Origin: Xanthoparmelia taractica
Lineage: Eukaryota; Ascomycota; Lecanoromycetes; Lecanorales; Parmeliaceae
Assembly (NCBI GenBank): GCA_033085395.1
Contig: MU853180.1
Span: forward strand, 310,001 to 374,000
Reading direction: 5' to 3'
DNA: 64,000 nucleotides
A program made the position numbers and the translations under genes. Of this stretch, positions 48,089-59,289 are shown piece by piece. Every line of letters begins with the position of its first letter. Position 1 is the stretch's first letter. A model generated the notes under the pieces. That model was not told the DNA's origin. It worked only from the letters and a program-made list of their open reading frames with translations, and did not search any database.

Positions 48089-50028
48089 TTAGGACGTCCT
48101 AACCTGCTGACCCGTCAACCGCAATGCCTGTCCACCGGTCCGCGTGCTCGTTATCCTGACCTTCATCCTCGAAGCCACATATTCCATCTCACCAACCGTA
48201 GTGAGCCTAGCCAACCGCTCATTTCCGTCCCCAAGCCCATGAAACAGCAGCGCCAATTCCGAATCCTTCGAAACATCTACGCCGCGCCTTTTTGTCTACA
48301 TAATACCCATAATCAAGAATAACGCGCCAGCGATAACTAGCATACGCGGAAGTGTGATCCATAGCCACGAGACGCGGACGTACGTCTCAGTAATGCCGAG
48401 CTGGCCACTGACGGTATGGTTGCTGGCCTCGCGGATGTAATTCGTCATTGCCGCGGCGAGATTCGCCATTGCGGAAGAAGTGTTGTGAGACGCATTTAAG
48501 CCCGCGATCAGAGTTGATGAGGATATGGAGTTGATATCTTGGGGTTGCGAATAGGAGGATTCGGTCACATTGCCTGTTAATAAGGTGTACAATGCGGTCT
48601 CAAGCGCTGGTTCTGTCGCCGGGCCCAAGTTCAAAGCCAGACTGTCGGCTCCGTTGGGAAAAACGTACGAGACGTTGAAACCGAAGTGGTTGCTGAAATT
48701 ACGGTCTGCAAAGACTGTGTCTAGGACGGTTGACTTGAGCTTGCCAAGGGAAATCGAGACGTTGCGATTTTGCAGGCAAAAGCTCATTGACCATAAGTCG
48801 GCGCTCAAGACAGTCCCTGGCGAGGATAATGAGGTAGACGTCCGGATCAATGCGTACAGGCCGAATCCAGACGGTGTTCGATTTGTATCCGCTAATCCTC
48901 CCGAGGATAGTGCCCTGGCGAGGAATCGGAATACTTCAATCAAACCGGTTTCTTGAGAATTATTTACAAACGCTGTGAAGGTTGATGTGGTTGAATTGGG
49001 ATTGCTCGAGTCCGCCTCTGTACCATAACCATTCAGCAGCGGGCTTGGGACGCTGTAAGTAAATGTTACATTTTTCTGACCCCATTATTTCTCTCCCTGG
49101 TGTCCCGATGGGTAGAAGAGCGAAGTCGACAGTGAGGTAGAGTCTTATTGCATTTGTTGAGTGATGTCTTGGCAGCTTGAGCAGAAGCCCAAGGAAGTGA
49201 ATTGAGGCTAGAGGCAGTTACCGGTCGGACAAGGTGGCTGGGTGTCGGATATTAGGCCTGGAGTATAGATAGCCTCGTTGATAGCTTCGACGAGGGAGTC
49301 ATTGAACGATTCTTGCGTCACTGAATGGACGGTCAATTAGTGTTCGAGGTTTTACAGAGGAGCCAATGGCATAACGAGAACACAGGTAAAAAGAGATTGC
49401 GCTATTGGACGTACTGGGGCCCAGTCCGGAGACGTCGAATGCTTGCTGTATGATTAACGAAGGACTATCTCGGTAGACTATTCGGCTGGAGATGCGTATC
49501 AATTGTTGAAAGAATGGATCAAGTGCAAGGATGAGCACAGTGATCAGGGCGCCTACTGACGCCCAGGAGCTTTGTAATGGTTAGCAAGGGTATTATGTGT
49601 ACTTTACAACGTACCCACCGGCCTTTCTCAGACATGAGCAGCGCTGATGAACCAAGCGGCCCTCTACTCGCCTCGTCGTAAAGTTGCAAATCCTTCAATT
49701 GACGAGTTCGACCCGAGAACAATAGCCATATGAAGTGACTGAGAGTCGCAGAGATTGAGAACCTTAACGAGGTTTTGGATATTGTTGCAAGGATAGAGAC
49801 AATTGCGTTCAAGGATATGCCCCTTGGGAGCTGTGGAATAGGGCGTCCGTCATAGACAATCAAAACAGCTCCAAGCGCAGAGAAGGTACCGAGGCTGAGA
49901 AGAACAGCGTATATTTCCCACAGCCACCAAGTTGTGAACATTCTTTCATAACGGGACCTCAATGTCGCATATGCATGCTTTGGCGGAGCCTTTGGAAGAC
50001 TGGGCGCCGATTGAGAAGGAATGGGCAC
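48089..50028 (-). pseudogene. DUF3176-type membrane protein gene with four in-frame stops
   Basis: Fungal DUF3176 family, multi-pass membrane proteins of unknown function. The exon chain 50028-49619, 49569-49415, 49320-48089 keeps phase throughout (1797 nt, 599 codons), with good splice sites, yet four stop codons interrupt the last exon. They are TAG at 49210-49208, TAA at 49147-49145, TAA at 49087-49085 and TAG at 48298-48296. Conserved family sequence continues on both sides of each in the same frame: CPTGNCL before and FTSLGFCSSCQDIT after the first, NVTFTYSVPSPLL after the third, SELALLFHGLG after the last. The opening WWLWEIYAVLLSLGTFSALG and ASRGPLGS are intact. No indel was needed. 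All stops can be explained by C-to-T or G-to-A changes (TGG, CAA or CAG to stop), as in RIP. A short protein from part of the gene cannot be excluded. Confidence 0.8.
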
Positions 50029-50583
50029 TGGACGAGGAGGCCTGATGTTAGGGCCAGGCTGCGTCGTGGCAAGGCTTGAAAAAGGTTATGAAGCGTGGCC
50101 TCCACGAGTGTCTCGATAGACGTTGTTAGATGCCATTGCTGCTCGGTAAAGGTTCGATCACGCATATGTGAGTCCATGAACTACCTGCTATGCAACATAA
50201 AGGAGGCTTGATTCAAAGGGAAGCCTTTGATATTGTTCCAACATAAGGCGTGGTGGGGTTTTAAGATTGAAGGGAACGCAGGTGCCGTAGCTGTAAGCAA
50301 ATGCCTACATGCTATCAACTCATTCCAGGAGAGAGATCCAACGAGCGAATTCGGCCTTGCCTTATACCCTTACTATATAAAACACTATTCCTTTACCGCC
50401 GCAAGCAACTTGTTTCAAGCCATCCCATATCTTTTGCATACGATTAACTGTCCATGGCTTCCAGAGGTGGGCAGTGTAAGGATGCGAACATACCGTATAT
50501 AAGAGGCGTAGGAGCATACTTCTAAACGCCGGCAGGCCGGAAATACGCTAAAACCGGAAGATTTATCGTCCGTGTATTGTATA
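50029..50583. other. spacer up to the retrotransposon
   Basis: No gene seen. It ends with the 5-bp target duplication GTATA (50579-50583) that flanks the 5' LTR. Confidence 0.5.
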
Positions 50584-50868
50584 TGTTGATATTAGGTAAT
50601 CATTTCGCTCGGTTTCTAGCCAATTCCAGCGGGGAAGGATCCCCTGGTCCAGCCAGCGTTCTATGGGTGGAGACAGCGAATAATGGCGAATCTGATGGAA
50701 TCTTCTCGGCGAGTATATAGACTGGTCCATAACCGCCTTCATATGCTTCCTTCCTTATATTCTTAAGACCTAATCAATTAGATCAATCAGCTAGCCTTAG
50801 CCAATCATTAAACAGTATTTCTACTTAGTCATAGCTTTCCCGCTGCCTGCAAATCAGTTATTACAATA
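50584..50868 (+). repeat. 5' LTR of the copia element
   Basis: 285 bp starting TGTTGATATTAGG and ending TTACAATA. It keeps the TG start; its final CA has become TA. Pairs with 55483-55767; about 27 differences by hand count, all C/T or G/A. Confidence 0.95.
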
Positions 50869-50939
50869 GATTATAAGCCCGATTAGCCTGAATTAACTCA
50901 GCATTAATCATCTATATCACTACTATAATAGAACAAGGC

Positions 50940-51780
50940 AATAAGATATCCGCTGAGAAGAAAACAGCGATATCAACCTCGAACGAATAGAAAGATCTCC
51001 AGAACAAGAAGAAGGACTTAAATGATATTCACGATTCTCTACTCGAGGTGAACCTGACGGACCTCGATAAGACCCTTCTGAAGCCTAGTCACGCCCGTTT
51101 GAGAATGCTAAAGGATTACAATTATCATATATGGGCCCAGACTTATAAGAGGTTCCTGCGAGAACGAGGAATATGGGGAATAGTATTAGAAAGTCTTCCC
51201 CGCCCAATAACGAGAAAGGAGACTAGAAATTAAATGGTTTTGAATTAATAAATCGCCACTCTATTAGCGAATAATGTTAAGAACTCTTAGTAGACGCATA
51301 TAGCTCATTTGAAGCGTGCGAAGAATATTTGAAATGAATTACGATATATTTATGATATGAGTGGAAAGGGACGGCTTGCAACGATGCTATAGCGTTTCTA
51401 TAACTATATTAAGAAAAGTGATAAATTTATCGATTAGATGATTTTAACTCTAAAGTAATTTAGCGACGAGATCTATAACCTCGCCCCGGAGGCTAGGTCT
51501 TTAGAAATTAGTCGTACTGCGGTGATTATAAACGCGTGCTAGGGGGAGGAGTATATAATAACCAAATTCACACTCGGCCAAGTAGATATATTAATATTAG
51601 CCCTGACAGTCGAATAGCTTAGGAGCGTGGAATAGGATATTCGTAAGCCTAAAGAAGGCGCGAATATAGCAAGAGGAGGTTATAATAAGTAAGATTAGCG
51701 AGAACGATCTCAAGGCACTAATAAGTTAGCTATTAAGTACTACAACTACGATAAGAGAGATTACTATAAATCTAAGTGTA
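50940..51780 (+). pseudogene. copia gag remnant
   Basis: A gag-like frame is open at 51048-51233 (LKDYNYHIWAQTYKRFLRER), then broken by stops. A zinc knuckle of C-X2-C-X4-H-X4-C spacing lies at 51738-51779. The first two cysteines and the histidine now read tyrosine (TAC), and only the last cysteine (TGT) is left. Each change is a single G-to-A or C-to-T step. Confidence 0.8.
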
Positions 51781-51929
51781 TCAACCCCAGCAAGAACGAT
51801 ACGAATAAGAATTCAAGGCCTAAGAATAATCGAAAGGCCTCGAATAAGACATAAGATTAGCCCGCGAGGCGTAAGAATAAAGTAGCAATTGCTGCTAAGA
51901 ATTAGGATAAAAACTCACCTAAATCATCG

Positions 51930-53440
51930 AAGGAACGGATCTAAATAACCCTATACAAGTATAAGAAGACCATAAGATAACTTATCGACTCAGAAGTAAC
52001 CCGATATATAACGCCCCAGCGCGAATTGTTTATTAGATTTATATCCTGCGATAAATTAATTAAATTCGACGATTAGGGCGAGTTATTAGTTACTAGACGA
52101 GGAGATATTCAAATAAGAATTAGACGTTATATTTAGATTATAAGAAACGTACTCTATGTGCCTGAAATAAGTATTAACTTATTATCTATTATCGCCTTAA
52201 ATCGATGAGGATATATAGTGATTTTTAAAGAATAGAGTGTTAAAATCGTTGATAAATAGATTAATAGAACCGTCGCATGAGGTTACGTGTCGGACGATCT
52301 ATATGAACTTACGAATTACGTATTAGATCGAGCGTTTATGACTTAGAAACCAGCGATCTAGAAGAATTAGGAATTAGCGAATTAGGAATTAGCGATGTAG
52401 GAGCAAGTAAATAAAAAATTAATATTAACTGAGACCTTAACTGTGGACAAGTCGCCTAGAAAGATATTCGAACTCGTATATAAACGACTCGGTTATGCGG
52501 GCGCATATTGACTGAAAGACCTATACTAGTATGCGAGCGATATGAAGGCTTTTGACGTATCAACGGATTTCGAATATAAGATGTATAACGCCTTAAAGAT
52601 GATTAGAACGATTAATCGCGAGCCTAAGACCAAGATAACGATGCCCGGAGCGAGACTTTATACGAACTTTTGAGGGCTATTTCCAGTTGAAAGTATTATA
52701 GAGAGATGTATTCTATTTGTATTACTAATTAACGAGGCGACTAGACGAGTATCCCTTCGCCCACTCGTCACGAAGGCGAATATTTATAGATTTCTTCTGA
52801 ATAACGTTAGACTACTATTAATAGAAGATTATATATCGATGATAATTGTTAGAACGGATAACGCGAAGGAGTACCAAGCTACTCGAAAAGAATTACTAAA
52901 TATAAGTGTAACGATGAAGTCTACGAGCACGTATACCGCATATTAGAATGGGATTTCCGAACGATTTAATAGGACCGTGATTACGCTCGCCAGATCGATG
53001 CTGATTTAATTCGAACTACCATTAACCTTCTAAGCGGAGGCCGTGATATACGCATATTATATATACAATCGACTATCGCAGAGAAATAGAGGGAGTAAGT
53101 TATCGAATAAGCTATAATTTAAAAAGAAACCAGACCTTAGCAAAGAGAGGGTGTTTAAATATATGTGTAGAGTGTTCCTGGCTAAGGAGTAACGAGATAT
53201 CAAGCTGAATATCGTGAACTATCTAGGGATTTATACTAGGTATCATTCGAGCACTTAGTATCGTGTATATAGGTCGAATAAGAATCGATTCGAGTGGCCT
53301 ACAAATGTGAAGTTTTATAAGGATCGTAAAGGCCTGAAACTACTACCCAAAGGCCTACTTTCGAAATTCGACTGGTTGCGAGCGAATATCTCAGTCATAA
53401 ATCTCAATCATATCGAGGCATCTAATAAGATTCCAAATAT
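51930..53440 (+). pseudogene. copia protease and integrase remnant
   Basis: Protease-like LIDSEVTRYITPQRELFI near 51978-52030 replaces the usual DSGAT/SRH motif. Next comes a VLYVPEISINLLSI segment at about 52155-52195, typical of copia, and a GAG-pre-integrase region. The integrase core shows RTDNAKEYQ (about 52853) and NGISERFNRT (about 52948). Many in-frame stops. Confidence 0.85.
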
Positions 53441-53939
53441 CTTAAATAATGCTATATCTAGCGACGACGACGATTAGGATAATAATGTATAGTCTAAAGG
53501 CCACGTCACGTCGCTATTAATAAATGAATAAAACATGTCTTCAAGCGAACCCGAATCAGAGGGAGATTTCTCGTAGAAGAACTCAAATATCGAAGACGAT
53601 TCGTAATAGAACCAGCAAAATAAGGGTAGCTCTCCAGTTGAACCTCCCTCAATATCGAGAGTTCTCGTCACTGAAATACTCAATGAAGAAAAGATTTTAG
53701 CGACTTATAAACTATCAACCTTAGATACTTCAATTATCACACCAACACCTAACCTCAGGATTAGAGTCTTTAGCAAACGATCTATTGAATTAATAGCAGC
53801 ATTTAACAGGCCAGCCCGCATTAGAAAGAAGACTATAAGCTAGAAATTCTTTAAAGAATTCGGTAAACCAAGAGCACACCTCGCCTATAAGTCATCAAAG
53901 ATCGAGCCGCTTATATACGAAGAAGTTATCAATGGACCT

Positions 53940-55440
53940 AACTCACGAGAATGAATTATAGTCATAACTGCTAAACTCACGGCCCATATAATTAATAGTA
54001 TATAAAAAATCGTTTAGGTCTCAGCGAGACGTAAACTAATTATATACAAGTGGGTCTATAAGATTAAATATAATCTTAATGAGATTATCGATAAGTATAA
54101 AGCCAGATTAATCGCTCGAGACTTTACTTAGATAACTAACATCGATTTTAATAAGACGTTTGCTCCCACCATAAGGTTTAAATCTCTACGATTACTATTT
54201 GCGCTTGTAGTACTTCTAGAACTACGATATCACCAATTGAATGTGAACAACGCATATCTCAACAGTATTCTACGAGAGGTGATCTATATAATCTTCTCAT
54301 AGGGTTTTCCTATCTCGTTAGATATTAAAGAAAATAAATTATAGCTATTAAAGAGTTTATATGGTCTCAAGCAATTAGCGCGCACTTGAAATTAGAAATT
54401 TAATAAGATACTTAAAAAGATAAGTTTCAAGGCCATTTCTTTAGATAAATATATCTTTATTCGAATCACTAGAAGCGAGTTGACTATCATCGGTCTCTAT
54501 ATTAATAATATTCTTATATTTATCAAAACTAAAGTACTTATGACTCGAATTAAGGATTAGATTAAGCAAGTCTTCAAGATAAAGAACTCTAGGTTAATAA
54601 AAAGAATACTGGGCATTTAAACTTATCGAACCAAGGATACGCTAATAATTAAGCAGTCGCAGTACGCCAGAAAAATATTTCAGCAGTACAATATAAAGTA
54701 GTGCACCCTGATCAATACTCCAATCGATAAATATGAGTCTATTTAACCCGCTCGACCTAAAAAAGAACGAGTCGATTAGTGAGGATATCAAAAACGAATT
54801 AAAAGCCTTATATATCTTATAACTGGAATACGTCCTAACTTGGTCTTCGTTATAAGAAAGCTAAGTTAGTACTATTATAAATCAATTATACGCTATATGA
54901 ATACACTTAATCGCGTACTTAGATACGTGACCGAAATAGTTAAATATAAATTATACTTTCGCTGAAACGATGATCCAGTGACTTACTCTAACTCAGCCTA
55001 TAGCGACGATAAATTAAATCGCAAATCCACCTATAATCACGTCTTATTGCGAGATTAAGTTATATGCATTTGAATCAGTAAGAAGCAACGCGATATAGCT
55101 ATATCTATTATTAAAGTTAAGTATATAGCACTTATTGAGACCGTAAAGACTATTATATAAACGACTCGTTGGCTAAAAGAACTATTCTATCGAAACCTCA
55201 AGAACGCTCCCATACAGCTACTTGATAACAACAAGGCCAGCCTAGCCCTCGTCAAGAACTCTAAATATCATTAAAGAACCAAGCACATTAATATTCAGTA
55301 TCACTACATACGTCAGATCTACGAGAATGAATTGATTGAACTTAATTTCGTGCCCACCGCCGATCAAGTAGCTAATATACTAACTAAACCGCTTACTACG
55401 TAGACGTATTAGCGAGATAAATAGTTGCTCGATTTATATA
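53940..55440 (+). pseudogene. copia reverse transcriptase and RNase H remnant
   Basis: Recognisable RT blocks: YKWVYKIKYN, ARLIARDFT, KTFAPTIRFKSLRLLFAL, QLNVNNAYLN, LYGLKQLART and GLYINNILIFI. The catalytic YVDD is YINN at 54498-54509, so both aspartates are lost. RNase H traces include TYSNSAYSDD (about 54979) and the terminal DQVANILTKPL (about 55362-55394). Broken by many TAA, TAG and TGA codons. Confidence 0.88.
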
Positions 55441-55470
55441 GCCTCAAGTCCATCCTAAATAAGTGAAATA

Positions 55471-55482
55471 ATGAAGAGGAAG
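55471..55482 (+). other. polypurine tract
   Basis: ATGAAGAGGAAG directly abuts the 3' LTR, the expected place of the plus-strand primer. Confidence 0.7.
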
Positions 55483-55767
55483 TATTAATATTAGATAATT
55501 ATTTCGCTCGATTTCTAGCCAATTCCAGCGGGAAAGAATCCCCTAATTCAGCCAGCGTTTTATAGGTAAAGATAGCGAATAATAGCGAATCTGATAAAAT
55601 CTTCTCGGCGAGTATATAGACTGATCCATGACCGCCTTCATATGCTTCCTTCCTTATGTTCTTAAGACCTGATCAATCAGATCAATCAGCTAGCCTTAGC
55701 CAATCATTGAACAGTATTTCTACTTAGTCATAGCTTTCCCGCTGCCTGCAAATCAGTCATTGCAACA
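55483..55767 (+). repeat. 3' LTR of the copia element
   Basis: 285 bp from TATTAATATTAGA to TGCAACA. Here the initial TG is TA while the final CA is kept, the mirror of the 5' copy. Followed by the target duplication GTATA. Confidence 0.95.
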
Positions 55768-57875
55768 GTATATGCTCGCTAGCGTATATAGGTCGAGATT
55801 TATACACACCCAGTAAATAAAATAATCGCCTCCCTCCTCCTCCAACATGAAGGGAGCAATTCAGACTGGACTGCACCTCGAGCCAGCTGGGTAAGCATCA
55901 AGGCTGGCTTGTTTCGTCGCTTACAGCAAGTCCAAATTCGCTCAACAGACCTGCCTCTCAAAGCAACTCCATCTCCAAATCCAAATCGAAGTCTTGAAAG
56001 TCTCCTCTAGCCATCACGTAACCCAACACTCTACTTCCTCATAGCCTCCGTTGTGGGTGCTAAGGTCGCTGCTCCCGTCACACAAGACGTCGAAGGGAAA
56101 GCCTTGATCAAATCTCGCTTCGCGACTTACGAAGCTAAGTAGAAAGGCACTCCTTTGCGAGAGCGGGATTGACTGGGGTTTGGAAGGCCAGCAGGGATTA
56201 AGGTGGTAGCTAGCAAGTGAAGAAGGGTGGCAAGTAGCTGATTCATGTCGGACTATGTGCTCACCTAAATTAGCGATTATGCTCGTGTCAAACCAGATGG
56301 CTGTACCAGCCTTATGGTAGCCGCAATAAATAGAGTCAGTGACTGCTATGGTATCATCGAGAATCAGGCTACACAAAAAAATAAGCAAACCTATTACAAG
56401 CAGTTGCACCCTCTTCTTCTCTTACGAACCGCTTCGGGGTCATAGTGTGCGATGTGCAGTGATGGTGCATTTCGCGGCGATTCAGACGTAAGGCTACGTG
56501 TAATAGCTGGGGAGTGTACATTTTCAGAGGTAAGAGGGCCATCGTGGTGCACATTGTGAGGTCATCAGGGCCCGCGATCCTGACTCGGTCCTTTGTTGTC
56601 TTGACCCGAAGAGTGTCGTCTACGAGTCCGGTGGCACATCAGCACAGATCCCAGGCCTTGGAAGAGGGTTAATGTTGCAAGTAAAGGTACAGAAAATGGA
56701 CAAAAACAAGCTACACCATTGTACCAGCGCCATTAGGAAGTGAACCTAAAACCAGTAATATACCACATCCACAGGTACGTCCTCTGTCAGCTTCATGTTT
56801 ACCTATCTCCCAGTCTTTGATCGGCCTCGGCGCCCCAAGTTCTGTCTTTGAGTTAGGAAGTCCACTTGGGCCTCAGCTTACAGGTGTGGGAGGTTGACAG
56901 ATGGCGCCTTATCCAAGGTGAGGGAAGACGTGTGATAGGTAAGTGGCTGCGGCATACATTTGGACAGAGGTGGGTTCTCGTGAATGCAACACGTACGAGT
57001 CCGAAAGAGATGTGCAATGTATATTGTCCGAGTCTGACGCAGCATGTTGAATGCACCTCATTGATACTACATGATAAAATCGCCAATCGACATCATATAC
57101 GGCCCCTTGGGTAGAAACAAGGCTGAGATCGGAAAAATAAACCACGTTCGATCGACAATACGACAGATTTATCTCCGAAGGACAAAGCCACAAAAACTGG
57201 AGACCCATATTCCCTAAAGTATTATTTGTCATTTACGCAAGATTGGGGTCCTTGGCCAACTGATTTGGGATTCAATATCGCCTCACTTCATGGCGTTATC
57301 CCTACCTGCCGTACCTTAAGGTACTTTATCTTGGCCAGCTGAGCGCTAATGCACGCCCGAATCGGACCGTTAACATCCCCGTTCCTAGCGCATCAGATCA
57401 ATCAACGGTGGTGTCGATGGGATGCATCAAGTCCAGGGAGGAAAATATGTAAAGTATGGGGATATTGAAGTAGAAGTGGTAGGGAAAGCCTGTCAAAGAG
57501 TATGCTAGTCCTATTCAGGGCAATGTTCCGAGTTTGTCATTCGAATATTGCATGACTGCATAATGCATGCATCTTTTTCATGCACAATGAAGAAGAATGA
57601 GGAAAACTCGGCTTCAAAATGGCGTTGAGTTGATAAAGTCAGGTCGTCAAAGCGCAAGCACCACGCGAGCTCCTCCCTACCCAGCCTGTTACCCAAACGC
57701 CAAATTTCTAGGCTCCCAGGTTGTTATACGTGCTTTGTTCGACGCTACAAGTATGGCCTGCTTCTGGGGTAGAACCCTCCAGCAGAAGGTCAATGGATCA
57801 GAATACATACCGTGTATCAAATAATATCAGCATCTCTCTATCCGCTTTTCAACATCACTTGGACGATAATCGACA
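55768..57875. other. gene-poor stretch after the retrotransposon
   Basis: About 2.1 kb with short frames only. Around 55847-55998 an ATG-led frame (MKGAIQTGLHLEPAG, then a donor-like GTAAGC) and a later LPLKATPSPN segment faintly recall the start of a zinc-type alcohol dehydrogenase. It breaks quickly, so I do not annotate it. Confidence 0.4.
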
Positions 57876-59169
57876 ATGCTGGGCGAAGCGGCGACCGTAA
57901 TCGTTTCCGTGACCATTGTCGTCGGCCTCATGGCTATGGTCGCCGTCGCCCTGCGTCTTTATTGTCGAAAGTTACAAAAACTTCCACTCGGTGGTGACGA
58001 TTACTGCGTTGTTGTTGCTTTGGTACAAAATCAGACTTGCCCACTGCGGTCCATACGCTGATGCTGATTTAGATTCTTTCGACGGGTTTTAGCATTGTGA
58101 CCGATTATACTGCATCAACGACCCGAGTCGGCGACCCGTCATACGTACCTCATATGAACGCAGTAGTGTTTGCTTTGAAGGCTGGTTCCATCTTCTGCCT
58201 TTCGCCTGAGCAAGAGTTGATATGGTTTAGGCAATTTTCGCGGCGGAAATTACCCAGATAGCCGCCATAGGCTTCGTCAAGGTTTCTCTATTGCTATTCT
58301 ATAGGCGTATCTTTATTACGCGCAGCTTCCTCAGGAGTAATAACATTCTCATCGGTCTTGTTACATCCTTTACTCTCGCCGTCTTGTTGGTACGCAACGC
58401 ATCTATCCACTGGCAGATGCAACTAATGTCGTCGCAGACCATCATCTTCTCCAAATGGCCTATTTATGAACAATGGAATCCAAAGGCCCCGTACAACATC
58501 AATATTTCCGCTATTCTTATTACATTTGTGGCCGGCAACACCCTGCTCGATCTATTAACCTTAATCCTGCCACTAGCAGCTCTTAGGAGCCTGCAGATGA
58601 ATACTCACCGTAAGCTTACACTGTCAATCATATTCGACTTAGGTAGCATGTGAGATATAAGAGCCTCCTTCTGGTTTAGCTTGTACTGATAATGTCCATA
58701 GTTGCGTTATTGCTTCCCTTTTCCGTCTATATTATGCTATCCAGTATGTCAAGGTTCCCGAAACGCCTACTAGCTTTTTCCAAGGTATGGTTGGGCCATT
58801 TGCGTAGATAAAATACTCATGCCTGCAGTGCCTTTCATATTCAACGTTCTTTGGGCATCTATTGAGCCGCCTGTCTTCATCATAACGGGGTGTTTTCTAA
58901 GTTTTGGCCCACTTTACCGAACCAACAGTGGCCCCAGAAGTCTTTTACGATCCCTCCGATCCCGTCTCTCAAGACCATTGACCAAGTCGTCTTCAGCAAA
59001 CCCTGCTCAAGCCGAGTCTACGCCGGAAGATAGGAAGCACGCGTGGGAAGCTCTGCACGAGCCCGACCAAGTCAATAGCGCCACATCTCGTGCGCAATGG
59101 GAGTTGGCCGATGTGAGCATTACAGATGAGGTCGAGGCTCCTCAAAGATTTCCAGCGGCAACGGTATGA
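57876..59169 (+). CDS. fungal rhodopsin-like (PTH11-related) seven-helix membrane protein
   Basis: Integral membrane protein of the large fungal rhodopsin/PTH11-like superfamily; individual roles are mostly unknown. Exons 57876-58022, 58073-58180, 58231-58649, 58702-58784, 58829-59169 total 1098 nt, 365 aa, all in phase. Hydrophobic helices include VIVSVTIVVGLMAMVAVALR, ILIGLVTSFTLAVLLV and NISAILITFVAGNTLLDLL. The family's LRLYCRKLQKLPLGGDDY opening, KVSLLLFYRRIF and SGPRS tail are present. Intron 2 (58181-58230, 50 nt) would use a GC donor (AAG|GCTGGT) with acceptor GGTTTAG; no GT donor keeps the conserved sequence intact. Either this is a real GC-AG intron or the donor has mutated. The C-terminus is a hydrophilic cytoplasmic tail. 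Confidence 0.75.
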
Positions 59170-59289
59170 TGACGCTTCTAGTTAGGAGGTTCAGATATGA
59201 CGAAGAGATGTTTCTTGGAAATGTTCTTTCTGTGAGCATTAACTGACTACGATCAAAATCTTCTTTCTTCCTACGGTCGATAATTCCCT

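Larger units (their letters stand above)
50584..55767 (+). mobile_element. Ty1/copia LTR retrotransposon, full length, RIP-decayed
   Basis: 5184-bp element with two 285-bp LTRs, flanked by a perfect GTATA duplication (50579-50583 and 55768-55772). The internal order gag, protease, integrase, reverse transcriptase, RNase H defines copia. The reading frame is broken by dozens of TAA/TAG codons but can be followed by similarity. It is markedly AT-rich compared with the flanks, and the differences between its LTRs are all transitions. The zinc knuckle and the reverse-transcriptase active site are mutated by G-to-A/C-to-T changes. A purine tract ATGAAGAGGAAG sits just before the 3' LTR. It cannot move by itself. 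Confidence 0.95.

Noticed and set aside
50869..50890. Primer-binding site after the 5' LTR
   Set aside because: The sequence is RIP-altered, and I could not match it to a tRNA end with confidence.
55847..56100. Possible start of a zinc-type alcohol dehydrogenase (MKGAIQTG..., then LPLKATPSPN)
   Set aside because: Resemblance is faint, frames change quickly and no cofactor or zinc motif follows. At best a tiny remnant.
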